Below are positions 41,880-51,506 of a stretch of DNA of 64,000 nt, in pieces. The stretch comes from JAUWVG01 sp964633715 (GTDB lineage Bacteria > Acidobacteriota > Aminicenantia > Aminicenantales > Aminicenantaceae): the NCBI GenBank assembly GCA_964633715.1, contig CAZWHQ010000008.1:1-64000 (forward strand). Direction: 5' to 3'. The position numbers were made by a program, and so were the translations under genes. Below the pieces are notes generated by a model. It worked only from the letters and a program-made list of their open reading frames with translations. It was not told the DNA's origin and ran no database searches. Position 1 is the first letter of the stretch; each line of letters starts with the position of its first letter.

Positions 41880-44800
41880 TTAGAATCTTTTATGAATTTT
41901 GATATCGATACTGATCCTGCCCTTCTCGTCCCGTGTACCCACAATAGACAGGTCATTAGTCAACTCCCATTCTATTCTTACAATCTCCTCTCTTTGAGTT
42001 GTCAGATTCGTCGAGTAGAGAATGAAAAAGTTCCTGGAAATTCTTTTTCCAAGAGTTAGTCTGGCTGCGATTTCCGATGAAGAACCCAAAACAAAAGGAT
42101 CAATCCTAAAACGATCAAGACGGAAAAGTTTGTCCGCACTCTTTTTGGCCTGTTCTGAAAGTTGAAAGCTCACCAAAGACGCAGTGCTCTGTTGTGTACT
42201 TCTGTCATAGCGGTAAGTGCGCCGAAATGATTCTCCCAAAGCCAATAGGGCCAGTACATCCTCTGGAGGAAGAGGTGGAGAAGAGCTGAACTCAGGATTA
42301 AGTTTATCCAGCAGGCCATCTAATGAAAAAGTGACCCTAAAGTCTTTGACATATGTCTCTCCGGTAAAACTCAAGTAGGGTTCAATAGTTACAGGATTCG
42401 AAAAGCTGACTCTCCCTCGAACGATGTCAAATTTTCTGTCTTGGAAAAAAACATGACCTTCCAAAGCATCGATATCCCCAAGCACAATTGGCAGCCTCAC
42501 ATTCCCAGAAACGGTTAAATCAAACCTGCCTCTAATCCTGCCCAACGTATTTTCCATCCAAGCATTGTCATCCGCATGAAGGCGGATATTTAAATTGAGA
42601 TCATCAAAAAAGCTTTCCGCTCTATCAAATTGAAAATAAGGAGTGGAATAAAAAACAAATCTTTCATCAAACTCCCGCTGCCAGGACAATCTTTGGATAT
42701 CAAAATCTCCGTTTAGAACAAAACGGTCTGAATCCTTGATTAAATTCAAGCTCCCTTCAACAACCGCTTGTGTCCTTTCAAGAGGAGAAAGGAGAAGATT
42801 TTTTCCTTCCATTCTCAGATCGATCATCTCAACTCCGTTTTTCCCTAACTGCAAAATCCCTTCTCCCTGAACATCTCCTCCCCCCATTTTCCCCTGCAGC
42901 GACCGGAGAGTCAGCGTTTTATTTTCAACAAAAATGAGTCCGGAATAATCACGCAATGCATGGGCAAACTTGGGAATGGGAAAAACAGAGCCTTGAAAAT
43001 CAATGGCTCCCTTTACCTCAAGAGAATGAGCATAATTTTTTAGTTCTCCAAGATAATTGATGCGGCCTTCAGCTCCTTGCCATGGCATAATAAGGTCTAA
43101 TTTACTGAAAAAACCTCGAATCTCACCTGTGACAATCTCCGAAGATAAAGGAATATTCAGTGCAACATGAAAATCATTTTCTCCTGGAAGAAAGGTTCCA
43201 TCAAGAGACACCTGGATCTTTTCTTCGGAGAAACCCAGCGTGACCTCGCCTTCTGCTTCTGTCTCCTGGAATGGTTCTAGTCGCAGAGGTTTTATGACAA
43301 ATTTTCCAGAGGAAAAATCTTGACCGAAAATTCCTTCTCCTTTGAGATCCAACGAGAGAATTCCCTCAGCAGACGGAAAGATTGAAGTCAAATTGATGTT
43401 TTCTGTCAAAATATCAATTTTGAATTGTTTTTGTAAAAACGCCAGTGAAGTCGATCCCTTTACATGGCCCCCATGAAGCTGGCATTCAAGATCTGAGAAA
43501 GAGAGAGTGTTATCCTCCCAATCTACTCGTCCCTGGAGTTGAGTTAAGAGCTGGCCAATAAAATCCACAGACAGGCTTGAAAAACTTCCATGGACATGGA
43601 TATGGCTATCTTCTCCAAGAAGTTTGAATTCTCCTGTTGCAAGTCCTTGAATGGGGAGATTAACATTAAGTAAAGGGAGAAGGTGTTCTACATCTCCCCT
43701 CTCAACATAAATATTCCCTTCAACCTTTTTGTCTTTTGCTGATACTTGGATATGTCCTTGTGCTGACGGATCGTCAAAAGCGAAATTTCCGTAGAATTCA
43801 TTCCCGCTAAATTCACCATCTCCTGTAACAGATTGTAAATCAAATTGTGCAAATCCCGCCGGAGATAATGAAAAATCTCCGCGTACATCAGGAGCCTCTA
43901 TTTCTCCAAAAATATAGATATTTGTCTCCCCGGATCCCCTGATCTCAGGAAATACGAATTCCTGATTCAATATTTGTGACGTGAATTCACGTGCCTGTTT
44001 GACATCGGAAACATTTCCCTTGAGTTTAATATCAAGAGTTTGTCCGAGTCGAACATAGGCCTGGGCTTCCAACTCGGCAAAATGAGTGACAAGGTTCTCT
44101 GAGGAGACAACCACATCATTCCGGCCATTCCAATTCACATGCACTCGCCCTTGAAGAGGATATTCAGAAGGTTTTATTTCTTGGATATCATCCTTGAATT
44201 CTGCATCAACCGTTAAAGTTTTATTTTCAACGGTAAAATTCCCCCATGTCCCCGAAGACACTGGCCAAGGTAATAAAAGAAACTTCATAACGGGATCAAC
44301 ATGAACGCCTGTTGCCACACCCTGAACTTTTTTATCCTTAAATCTGATCTCCAATTGTTCTGGTGTATACCCACGTCTTCGTATATTGATCCCCACTCGG
44401 CCGCCAGCCGTACTATCAAAGTTGACCGTCCCGTCGATCCTTCCCATATTTACACTGTTTAAGTTAATGGTGTGACTGGAAAAATTTGCATCAAAATGAA
44501 TATTATTGTCTTTGCGAACAATATTCCCCTTCCCATCTGCCTCTCCTTCCCATACAAAAGGGAGGTTGAGTGAACGGGCAATCAAATCCGATTTGACATT
44601 AAAGGAGCTTGTCAAGTTGAACTCTGGATTCAAAGGATTTGTCAGGCGCCCCTGAGCCCGGAAAATCACAGATGGACCGTTGATTCGCAGCTTTTTGATA
44701 TTGACGTTCTCTCCCTGTCCTTCAAGAGAAAGGCTTAAAGTCCCTTCGATAGGATTCTGATTTACATTGGAGTAATAAACAGCTTCACTGCTCTCTACCA

Positions 44801-45296
44801 AAAGAGAATACAAATCTCTTTTTTGACTAAGTTTCGCATTGATTTTTTTGGCCTGCAACCGCTCTTTTTTTCCCCAGTAATACAGCTCTCCATTTCTAAT
44901 CCACCCTTTTTCTAAAGCAAAAGGCAGGTTGAATTGAAAAGGTAACTGTTCCTGGCTTTCTCTCTCTATGGACGACTCATAAAACCTGAAAGTGGGATTT
45001 TCAATAAACACCTGAAATGGTTTTTCTCTCGACAAAAGAGCTTGAAAAGATATCCGAACAGAAATTTTGCTGGCTGAAAAAAATGGGGAAGACGATGTTG
45101 ACCGCGCATCATCGATGATCAATGTAGGAGGAAAAATGTTGAGATGAAGGTGGGCATAGTCAAAACTGGCTTGAATTTGTTTTTTTACCTGGCGGAGAAA
45201 TATGCTCTTTACGACTAGACCTGCCCCAATAAGAATAAAAAGAATGACACCTAATATGATCAGGGATTTAAACGTCCTTTTCCGTTTCCTTCTCAT
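41880..45296 (-). CDS. tamB: TamB-like translocation/assembly module protein (DUF490)
   Basis: Very long periplasm-spanning protein of 1138 residues with one N-terminal membrane helix (about 11-33) and a continuous run of amphipathic beta repeats, as in TamB and other AsmA-like lipid-transfer bridges. The C-terminal DUF490 region is clear: GDIDALEGHVFFQDRKFDIVRGRVSFSNPVTIEPYLSFTGET, PPEDVLALLALGESF and the terminal TRDEKGRISIDIKIHKRF. Homologues move phospholipid to the outer membrane or help autotransporters. I start at ATG 45296 (MRRKRKRTFKSL), because the longer frame overlaps the BCCP gene. One base separates its stop from bamA. Confidence 0.88.
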   Translation of the reverse strand: MRRKRKRTFKSLIILGVILFILIGAGLVVKSIFLRQVKKQIQASFDYAHLHLNIFPPTLIIDDARSTSSSPFFSASKISVRISFQALLSREKPFQVFIENPTFRFYESSIERESQEQLPFQFNLPFALEKGWIRNGELYYWGKKERLQAKKINAKLSQKRDLYSLLVESSEAVYYSNVNQNPIEGTLSLSLEGQGENVNIKKLRINGPSVIFRAQGRLTNPLNPEFNLTSSFNVKSDLIARSLNLPFVWEGEADGKGNIVRKDNNIHFDANFSSHTINLNSVNMGRIDGTVNFDSTAGGRVGINIRRRGYTPEQLEIRFKDKKVQGVATGVHVDPVMKFLLLPWPVSSGTWGNFTVENKTLTVDAEFKDDIQEIKPSEYPLQGRVHVNWNGRNDVVVSSENLVTHFAELEAQAYVRLGQTLDIKLKGNVSDVKQAREFTSQILNQEFVFPEIRGSGETNIYIFGEIEAPDVRGDFSLSPAGFAQFDLQSVTGDGEFSGNEFYGNFAFDDPSAQGHIQVSAKDKKVEGNIYVERGDVEHLLPLLNVNLPIQGLATGEFKLLGEDSHIHVHGSFSSLSVDFIGQLLTQLQGRVDWEDNTLSFSDLECQLHGGHVKGSTSLAFLQKQFKIDILTENINLTSIFPSAEGILSLDLKGEGIFGQDFSSGKFVIKPLRLEPFQETEAEGEVTLGFSEEKIQVSLDGTFLPGENDFHVALNIPLSSEIVTGEIRGFFSKLDLIMPWQGAEGRINYLGELKNYAHSLEVKGAIDFQGSVFPIPKFAHALRDYSGLIFVENKTLTLRSLQGKMGGGDVQGEGILQLGKNGVEMIDLRMEGKNLLLSPLERTQAVVEGSLNLIKDSDRFVLNGDFDIQRLSWQREFDERFVFYSTPYFQFDRAESFFDDLNLNIRLHADDNAWMENTLGRIRGRFDLTVSGNVRLPIVLGDIDALEGHVFFQDRKFDIVRGRVSFSNPVTIEPYLSFTGETYVKDFRVTFSLDGLLDKLNPEFSSSPPLPPEDVLALLALGESFRRTYRYDRSTQQSTASLVSFQLSEQAKKSADKLFRLDRFRIDPFVLGSSSEIAARLTLGKRISRNFFILYSTNLTTQREEIVRIEWELTNDLSIVGTRDEKGRISIDIKIHKRF

Positions 45297-45330
45297 AAGA
45301 TTATTCTTATTTGTGGATGGGGATTTTTTT

Positions 45331-45822
45331 TCACTCCACAGAAAAAAGGAGTGCCCCGGTTTCCACGGATTCTCCCGCGTGGGGAAAAATGCGGACAATC
45401 TGTCCTTTTTGAGGAGATTTTATTTCATTCTGCATCTTCATGGCCTCAAGAATTAAAACGGCTTGGCCTTCTTGAACATTTTCCCCTTCTTGGGCCAACA
45501 CCTTTATAATTTTTCCAGGCATAGATGTTTTGACATCTCTTTTTTTTTGCTCAGTGTTTCGATCTCTTAAAATTTGATGAGTTGACTTCTTTTTTACCTT
45601 AAAACTCTTCCCGTTAATGAATACAGAAAAAGAGTTCAACTTCGAATTAAATACGACTGAGTAAATCTTTCCATCTATGCTTAAAAGAACCTCATTTTCA
45701 TCCAAAAACTCGAACGACACTTGATGATCCTTTTTTCCAAGAGAGACGAGGAGTTCGTTCTTATCCTGTTTTACAAGTTCCAACATGTATTCTTTATCTT
45801 CAATCCATAAAAAGATATTCAT
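45331..45822 (-). CDS. Biotin carboxyl carrier protein of an acyl-CoA carboxylase
   Basis: Product of 163 residues. The C-terminal ~75 residues form a biotinyl domain with EAMKMQNEI (biotinylated Lys at about 128) between SMPGKIIKVLAQEGENVQEGQAVLIL and GQIVRIFPHAGESVETGALLF. The N-terminal ~80 residues are a beta-rich module like the BT domain that docks the carrier in propionyl-CoA carboxylases. It starts one base after the biotin carboxylase stop and ends 34 bp before tamB. Confidence 0.9.
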   Translation of the reverse strand: MNIFLWIEDKEYMLELVKQDKNELLVSLGKKDHQVSFEFLDENEVLLSIDGKIYSVVFNSKLNSFSVFINGKSFKVKKKSTHQILRDRNTEQKKRDVKTSMPGKIIKVLAQEGENVQEGQAVLILEAMKMQNEIKSPQKGQIVRIFPHAGESVETGALLFSVE

Positions 45823-45823
45823 A

Positions 45824-47335
45824 TTAAAGCCTGTTTGAAAAGTTTAACAACCGCCCTTGAAATTTCCAATTGCTTTTTCGTTTAAATTTATTGGAGGACA
45901 GGATGGCCTGACTCTCTTGATAGCTTTTTATTCCTGCTGCAATCAAGGCAACAGTTTTTTCTTCTGCATCATGATCTTCAGCCACATTCTCCAGGTTGGC
46001 AATAAAATGTGTGTTGTAGTCCCCAGAAATAAAATTTGGATGTTGGAGAATTCGTTTGAAAAAAGGAATAGTGGTTTTGATCCCATAGACATGGTATTCA
46101 GAAAGTGCTCTTCTCATTCTGGTTATGGCTTCTTCTCTGGAACGCCCCCAGCTGATAAGCTTGGAAAGAAGTGGATCATATTCAAGAGGAACACGGTAGC
46201 CTTCATAAATTCCTGAATCCAAGCGGACACCTAAACCTCCTGAAGGAATCCTTAAATGTTCAATTTTTCCAGGAGATGGCATAAATTCTTGCTCAGGATC
46301 TTCTGCATAGATTCGGCATTCCATAGAATGGCCTCTTTGCTGAATCTCTTCCTGAGTAAAATCTAAGGGCCATCCAGAAGCAATTTTGATTTGGCTTTTG
46401 ACCAAATCAATACCTGTCACCATTTCTGTAATGGGATGCTCCACCTGCAGCCTTGTATTCATTTCTAAAAAAAAGATATTTTTGTCTTTGTCCACGACAA
46501 ACTCAACTGTTCCAGCATTCCGGTATCCAACTGCGGCTGCAGCTTGTACGGCTATCTGTCCCATCTTATTCCTTTTTTCCTCATTGAGAAAAGGCGATGG
46601 TGTTTCTTCAATTACTTTCTGATAACGTCTTTGAATCGAACACTCTCTTTCGCCAAGATGGACAATATTTCCCAAATGGTCAGCTAGGATCTGAATCTCG
46701 ATATGATGGGGCTCTTGGATGTATTTTTCTACATAGATTGAAGAATCATTAAAACTCGATAACGCTTCAGATTGGGCAAGCTCGAAGGCTGGCATAAGAT
46801 CTGTGCTATCCTGAACACGCCTCAACCCCTTTCCTCCACCTCCTGCTGCAGCTTTCAACAGCACAGGAAAACCAATGGAATCTACCGCGGACTCAAGTTC
46901 CCTCTTATCCTTTACGGATTTCAAAACTCCTGGAATAATGGGAATCCCGGCATCAGCCATCATTTGACGTGAAGCAACCTTGTTGCCCATCAGTCTCATC
47001 GGTTCTTGAGGAGGTCCAATGAAGACAATCCCTTCCTTTTCACAGCGCTTGACGATCTCTGGATTTTCGGCAAGAAAACCGTATCCGGGATGGATGGCCT
47101 GCGCCTTGCATTTCTGAGCTACGGAAATAATTTTGTCTATATTGAGATAACTTTCTACCGGCTTGGCTTCACCTATAAAATAGGCTTCATCCGCCAGTTT
47201 GACATGGAGGGCCATCCTGTCAACTTGGGAAAAAACAACGGCAGGAATAATCCCCATCTCCCGGCAAGCTCGGATAATTCTGACTGCAATCTCCCCTCTA
47301 TTGACGATCAGGATTTTCTTGAATAATTTCGGCAT
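45824..47335 (-). CDS. accC: Biotin carboxylase subunit of an acyl-CoA carboxylase
   Basis: ATP-dependent carboxylation of biotin on the carrier protein. The 503-residue protein has the N-terminal KILIVNRGEIAVRIIRACREMG, the ATP-grasp loop KAAAGGGGKGLRRV, HIEIQILAD, FLEMNTRLQVEHPITEMVTGIDLV (catalytic and metal residues) and the C-terminal region starting SMECRIYAEDP. I start at ATG 47335 (MPKLFKK), as the longer frame runs into the upstream gene. The last ~40 residues (ESQAILSSNKFKRKSNWKFQGRL) are a family-typical extension. Together with the flanking beta and BCCP genes it makes a complete acetyl- or propionyl-CoA carboxylase. Confidence 0.92.
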   Translation of the reverse strand: MPKLFKKILIVNRGEIAVRIIRACREMGIIPAVVFSQVDRMALHVKLADEAYFIGEAKPVESYLNIDKIISVAQKCKAQAIHPGYGFLAENPEIVKRCEKEGIVFIGPPQEPMRLMGNKVASRQMMADAGIPIIPGVLKSVKDKRELESAVDSIGFPVLLKAAAGGGGKGLRRVQDSTDLMPAFELAQSEALSSFNDSSIYVEKYIQEPHHIEIQILADHLGNIVHLGERECSIQRRYQKVIEETPSPFLNEEKRNKMGQIAVQAAAAVGYRNAGTVEFVVDKDKNIFFLEMNTRLQVEHPITEMVTGIDLVKSQIKIASGWPLDFTQEEIQQRGHSMECRIYAEDPEQEFMPSPGKIEHLRIPSGGLGVRLDSGIYEGYRVPLEYDPLLSKLISWGRSREEAITRMRRALSEYHVYGIKTTIPFFKRILQHPNFISGDYNTHFIANLENVAEDHDAEEKTVALIAAGIKSYQESQAILSSNKFKRKSNWKFQGRLLNFSNRL

Positions 47336-47342
47336 AAGAAAC

Positions 47343-48893
47343 TCAAAGAGGGATGTTCCCGTGTTTTTTCGGAGGATTAGAATCTCGTTTATTTTCAAGC
47401 ATACTCAAAGCGGCAATAAGTTTAGGCCGGGTATATTTAGGTTCAATCACTTCATCGAGATAACCTTTTTCACAGGCTATATAGGGATTGGCAAATTTTT
47501 CCCTAAATTCTTCGATTTTCCTCTGTCTGAATTCTTCAGGATTTTTTGCCCTTCCAAGTTCTTTTCGATACACAATTTTTACAGCTCCCTCAGGGCCCAT
47601 CACGGCGATCTCCGCAGTCGGGTAGGCATAATTGATATCGGCTCTTATGTGTTTGGACGCCATCACACAATAGGCTCCACCGTAGGCCTTACGTGTAATG
47701 AGGGTAATTTTTGGGACAGTTGCCTCAGAAAAAGCATAGAGGAGTTTTGCTCCATGACGGATGATGCCTCCATGCTCCTGTGAAACACCGGGAAGAAATC
47801 CAGGCACATCTTCCAGTGTGATCAACGGAATATTGAACGCATCACAGAATCGAACGAATCGGGCCCCTTTATCAGATGAATTGATATCTAACACGCCTGC
47901 TAAATGTTCTGGCTGATTGGCCGTAATGCCTACAGATCTGCCTCCAAGCCGGCCAAATCCGATCACAATATTTTTGGCAAAATTTTTATGGACCTCAAAA
48001 AAATAATTGTCATCCAGCACATTCTTGATGATCTCCCGGATATCATAGGGCAAATTGGGATCATCAGGAACGACAAAATTCAGTTCTTCACATAGCCGAT
48101 CTACAGGATCGGATGTCTCCCTGAATGGCGGATCCTCCATATTGTTATCCGGGATAAAAGACAAGAGCTCTCTGATTAAGGCCATAGTTTGCTCTTCATC
48201 CTCGGCAGAAAAATGAGCCACTCCGCTCAAAGTGTTGTGTGTGTCGGCACCGCCAAGTTCTTCCATTGTGACATCCTCATGTGTAACTTCTTTGATAACT
48301 TCCGGTCCTGTGATAAACATCCGGCTGATTCCCTGTGTCATGATGACAAAATCTGTGATAGCCGGAGAGTACACCGCACCTCCGGCACAAGGCCCCATTA
48401 TTGCGGAAATTTGTGGGATGACACCCGAAGCCAGAGTATTTCGTAGAAAAATATCCGCATAACCCGCAAGACTGGCAACTCCCTCTTGTATACGGGCACC
48501 CCCAGAATCATTGAGTCCAATCATAGGAGCGCCTGCCTTCATGGCTAAATCCATGATCTTACAGACTTTCTTGCCATACGATTCACTCAAGGACCCTCCA
48601 AATACCGTGAAATCCTGTGCAAATAAGAATACCGTTCGGCCTTCAATCGTTCCATATCCTGTAACAACTCCATCTCCATAAAACTTTTTTTTGTCCATCT
48701 TAAAATCCTGGCACTGGTGGACAACAAGCTTATCCATTTCCTGGAACGAGCCTTCATCAAGAAGAAGATTGATCCTCTCTCGAGCCGTAAGTTTACCAGA
48801 CTTATGCTGTGCCTGAATTCGCACTTTTCCCCCCCCCATTTCAGCTAAGCCGGCTTTTTGCTGTAAAACTTTGAGTTTTTTTTCGATAGTCAT
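47343..48893 (-). CDS. Acyl-CoA carboxylase carboxyltransferase (beta) subunit, propionyl-CoA carboxylase type
   Basis: Transfers CO2 from carboxybiotin to acetyl- or propionyl-CoA. The 516-residue protein carries both crotonase-fold halves: GKLTARERINLLLDEGSFQEMD, FAQDFTVFGGSLSESYGKKVCKIMDLA, NDSGGARIQEGVASLAGYADIF, and GPCAGGAVYSPAITDF, then GFLPGVSQEHGGIIRHGAKLLYAFSEATVPKITLITRKAYGGAYCVM. The fused N/C-half design and length match PccB/MmdA rather than AccA+AccD. Substrate choice cannot be set from these motifs. It lies 17 bp after the transaldolase and 7 bp before accC. Confidence 0.9.
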   Translation of the reverse strand: MTIEKKLKVLQQKAGLAEMGGGKVRIQAQHKSGKLTARERINLLLDEGSFQEMDKLVVHQCQDFKMDKKKFYGDGVVTGYGTIEGRTVFLFAQDFTVFGGSLSESYGKKVCKIMDLAMKAGAPMIGLNDSGGARIQEGVASLAGYADIFLRNTLASGVIPQISAIMGPCAGGAVYSPAITDFVIMTQGISRMFITGPEVIKEVTHEDVTMEELGGADTHNTLSGVAHFSAEDEEQTMALIRELLSFIPDNNMEDPPFRETSDPVDRLCEELNFVVPDDPNLPYDIREIIKNVLDDNYFFEVHKNFAKNIVIGFGRLGGRSVGITANQPEHLAGVLDINSSDKGARFVRFCDAFNIPLITLEDVPGFLPGVSQEHGGIIRHGAKLLYAFSEATVPKITLITRKAYGGAYCVMASKHIRADINYAYPTAEIAVMGPEGAVKIVYRKELGRAKNPEEFRQRKIEEFREKFANPYIACEKGYLDEVIEPKYTRPKLIAALSMLENKRDSNPPKKHGNIPL

Positions 48894-48910
48894 TTTACTT
48901 AAGAAAAATT

Positions 48911-49558
48911 TTAAACTTTTTTAACTTTTTTCCAGTCCTTCAGAAATTTATCCATTCCGATATCCGTTAAGGGGTGTTTCACCAATTTCTCTAAAATGGA
49001 AAACGGAACGGTGGCTATATCTGCTCCCATCATCGCAGATTCGATAAAATGGAGAGGATGTCTGATGCTGGCCACTATCACTTCACTGTCAAAACCATAG
49101 TTATTCACAATCGTGACAATTTGGTCGACCAGATCCAAACCATCAAAAGAAATGTCATCCAACCTGCCAACAAATGGGCTGAGATACCGAGAACCGGATT
49201 TGGCTGCAAGCAAAGCCTGAGACGATGAAAAAATCAAAGTCGTATTGACCGGAATCCCTTCCGCAGCAAGGACTTTTGTCGCTTTGAGTCCTTCCAAGCA
49301 AATAGGGATTTTCACGACAACGTTGTCTGCTATCTTGGCGAGTCGCCTCGCTTCCTTAATAATAGCTTCAGCCTTGGTGGAAACACTTTCAACACTGACA
49401 GGTCCAGGGACAAGATTGCATATTTTTTTTATCAAGACATCAAATTTCTGATTTTCTTTTGAGACAAGCGTGGGATTGGTTGTGACTCCATCGACAAGTC
49501 CCCAGCTGGCCGCTTCTTTGATGTGTTCCAAGTTAGCTGTATCCAGGAAAATTTTCAT
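48911..49558 (-). CDS. Transaldolase / fructose-6-phosphate aldolase family (short type)
   Basis: Product of 215 residues, the length of TalC/FsaA-type enzymes. The N-terminal KIFLDTANLEHIKEAASWGLVDGVTTNPTLVSKE and the Schiff-base lysine in NVVVKIPICLEGLKA (about 83-97) are present, with later TTLIFSSSQALLAAKSG and YLSPFVGRLDD. It is either transaldolase of the pentose phosphate pathway or fructose-6-phosphate aldolase. Motifs do not separate them. GGAGGT at 49567-49562 supports ATG 49558. Confidence 0.92.
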   Translation of the reverse strand: MKIFLDTANLEHIKEAASWGLVDGVTTNPTLVSKENQKFDVLIKKICNLVPGPVSVESVSTKAEAIIKEARRLAKIADNVVVKIPICLEGLKATKVLAAEGIPVNTTLIFSSSQALLAAKSGSRYLSPFVGRLDDISFDGLDLVDQIVTIVNNYGFDSEVIVASIRHPLHFIESAMMGADIATVPFSILEKLVKHPLTDIGMDKFLKDWKKVKKV

Positions 49559-49614
49559 AATCACCTCCGATTGTATATATAAATAAACTCAATCGTTCTG
49601 ACTATTCGATTGTA

Positions 49615-50382
49615 TTATTTCTTGATGGACATCACAACATTCGAAAGGGTTCCAATCCCCGTGATCTGGACATCCACTCGATCTCCTGGAATCATGGGCC
49701 CTACACCAGATGGTGTCCCTGTCGTGATGATGTCACCCGGATTGAGGGTCATAATATTCGAAACAAACCGAATGCAGTATGGAATTGAAAATATAAGGTT
49801 CTTTGTATTGCCTGACTGCCGAAGTTTTCCATTGAGAAATGTCTTCACTTTCAGCTGTGAAGGATCTATGTCGGTCGCGATACAAGGACCGAACGCCGCA
49901 AATGTGTCAAAGGATTTGGCACGAGTAAATTGGCCGTCCTTCTCCTGGAGGTCGCGTGCGGTCACATCATTGAAGCAGGTGTACCCCAGGATATACTTGT
50001 CCACATCATCTTCCTTCGATAAAAGAGAGGCTTGCTTTTTAATAACAACAGCCAATTCTCCCTCATAATCGACGCGCTTAGCCATCTTGGGGTAAACGAT
50101 GATGTCATTAGGACCGCAAACGGCAGAGGACGGCATTAAAAAAACCAAAGGCTCTTTGGGTAGGGCCTTTCCGCGTTCCATCGCATGATCTTTGTAATTA
50201 ACTCCAATGGCAACGATCTTTGAAGGTTTGACCGGAGGACAAAGTATCACCTCACCAATAGGGATACTTGTGTTTTTCACCTTAAAGGATCTGAAGGGTG
50301 AACCTTCTAAAGGATAGAGACCTTCTTCCTCTAAGATTCCATAGGAAATTTTCTTTTTGAATTTATATCGGTAGATTTTCAT
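49615..50382 (-). CDS. Fumarylacetoacetate hydrolase family protein
   Basis: Product of 255 residues with the FAH C-terminal domain: KIVAIGVNYKDHAMERG (about 54-70), GPNDIIVYPKMAKRVDYEGELAVVI (metal-binding glutamates), GYTCFNDVTARDLQEKDGQFTRAKSFDTFAAFGPCI and IITTGTPSGVGPM. Enzymes of this group hydrolyse or decarboxylate acylpyruvates, 2-hydroxyhepta-2,4-diene-dioate or oxaloacetate enol forms. Specificity is not predictable here. It overlaps the lipoprotein gene by four bases and is followed by a 56-bp gap before the transaldolase. Confidence 0.88.
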   Translation of the reverse strand: MKIYRYKFKKKISYGILEEEGLYPLEGSPFRSFKVKNTSIPIGEVILCPPVKPSKIVAIGVNYKDHAMERGKALPKEPLVFLMPSSAVCGPNDIIVYPKMAKRVDYEGELAVVIKKQASLLSKEDDVDKYILGYTCFNDVTARDLQEKDGQFTRAKSFDTFAAFGPCIATDIDPSQLKVKTFLNGKLRQSGNTKNLIFSIPYCIRFVSNIMTLNPGDIITTGTPSGVGPMIPGDRVDVQITGIGTLSNVVMSIKK

Positions 50383-51506
50383 GAAAATCCATCCCTAATA
50401 ATTTCTGAAATAATATTTGATTTCTGGCTCTCATTTCCGGTCTTATCCATTGAAGTAACAGCATAATAATATCTTATATTCTTTTCAACTGCGCTGTCCG
50501 TGTAGGTATTTTCCAAGAAGGGTTCTTCCATCAGAACCACAAATTCGGATTCCCCTTCAGCTCTTTTCCAAATCCTGTACCCTCCAAGATCATTTTCAAG
50601 GTTGGCATCCCAACTTAACGAGAGGATATCCGGCCCCGTTACTAAAACAACTCCTTTTGGAGGAGCAGGAGGAAAAATGTCTTTGGGAGTTACGACGAGA
50701 ACTTCGGAATCCTCACTTTCTAAAAAGGGAGAATATTCATTGGCTGAAGCCCTGACGAAATAAGTGTAGGTCGTTCCAAATTCAAAAGAATTGTCTTCAT
50801 AACTCTGTCCCTTAATCAAAGCTGAATTTAGCCGGACAGCTTTGGATTTTTCCGCGCCTCGAAATACATTATATCCCACAAATAGAGGAGGGATTGACAA
50901 ATCAATGTTTTCAACTGGGGGATCCCATTTAATTACAATTTTGTCCGCAAAAACTTCAGCATTAAAATTTAGAGGTGGCCGAGATAAAATTTTAGCCTCA
51001 AAAGAGATGGGTGTGGAAAAGAGGGATTTCCTTTGTCTGCTATCCTTCACTCTTATACTGAACAGGTATTGTTTTGACATAAAGTCTTCTCCCAGAGGAA
51101 AAACGACCTGCATCACTGGATTCTCAGGTTCATCGTCAAAGACATAGTCCAACAGTCTCTCTTTTGAAATAGTCAACAAAAGATGTCCGCCTTTTTTAAA
51201 CTCTTTTTCCCAATTGGGTTCGACCGGTTCACTCATTTCAGTCAATTCGGGTGTTTCTAGCTCTTCCCAAGGTTTTTCCAAAAGCCATATCTCCACTTCA
51301 GAAAGCCCATTTATCGGATTTCCATCGATATAATTAACCGGATTATTCCATCTCAACAAGACTTTGTCTCCCCTTTGAATGAGTGCCACAATTTCCACCG
51401 TTTTTGGGATTCGTACGATGGGTGGTTGAAGAGGCCCCTTTTTTCCGCAGGAGAAAAAAATTACCAGGAGGATAAAGGAGAGAAGGAATAGCAGGTATCT
51501 CTTCAT
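50379..51506 (-). CDS. Lipoprotein with LptM-like N-terminus and fibronectin type III domains
   Basis: Product of 375 residues with a lipoprotein signal ending in SCGKKGPLQPP, where Cys is at about 20. The CGxKGPLxxP string just after the lipid site is the hallmark of small LptM/YifL lipoproteins that assist LptD in E. coli. Here it is joined to three Fn3-like domains (about 35-165, 170-272, 275-372; KIVIKWDPPVENIDL, GTTYTYFVRASANEYS, GGYRIWKRAEGESEFVVL, NIRYYYAVTSMDKTGNES). Its start overlaps the hslU stop, and it overlaps the FAA hydrolase gene by four bases. Function unknown. Confidence 0.82.
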   Translation of the reverse strand: MKRYLLFLLSFILLVIFFSCGKKGPLQPPIVRIPKTVEIVALIQRGDKVLLRWNNPVNYIDGNPINGLSEVEIWLLEKPWEELETPELTEMSEPVEPNWEKEFKKGGHLLLTISKERLLDYVFDDEPENPVMQVVFPLGEDFMSKQYLFSIRVKDSRQRKSLFSTPISFEAKILSRPPLNFNAEVFADKIVIKWDPPVENIDLSIPPLFVGYNVFRGAEKSKAVRLNSALIKGQSYEDNSFEFGTTYTYFVRASANEYSPFLESEDSEVLVVTPKDIFPPAPPKGVVLVTGPDILSLSWDANLENDLGGYRIWKRAEGESEFVVLMEEPFLENTYTDSAVEKNIRYYYAVTSMDKTGNESQKSNIISEIIRDGFS

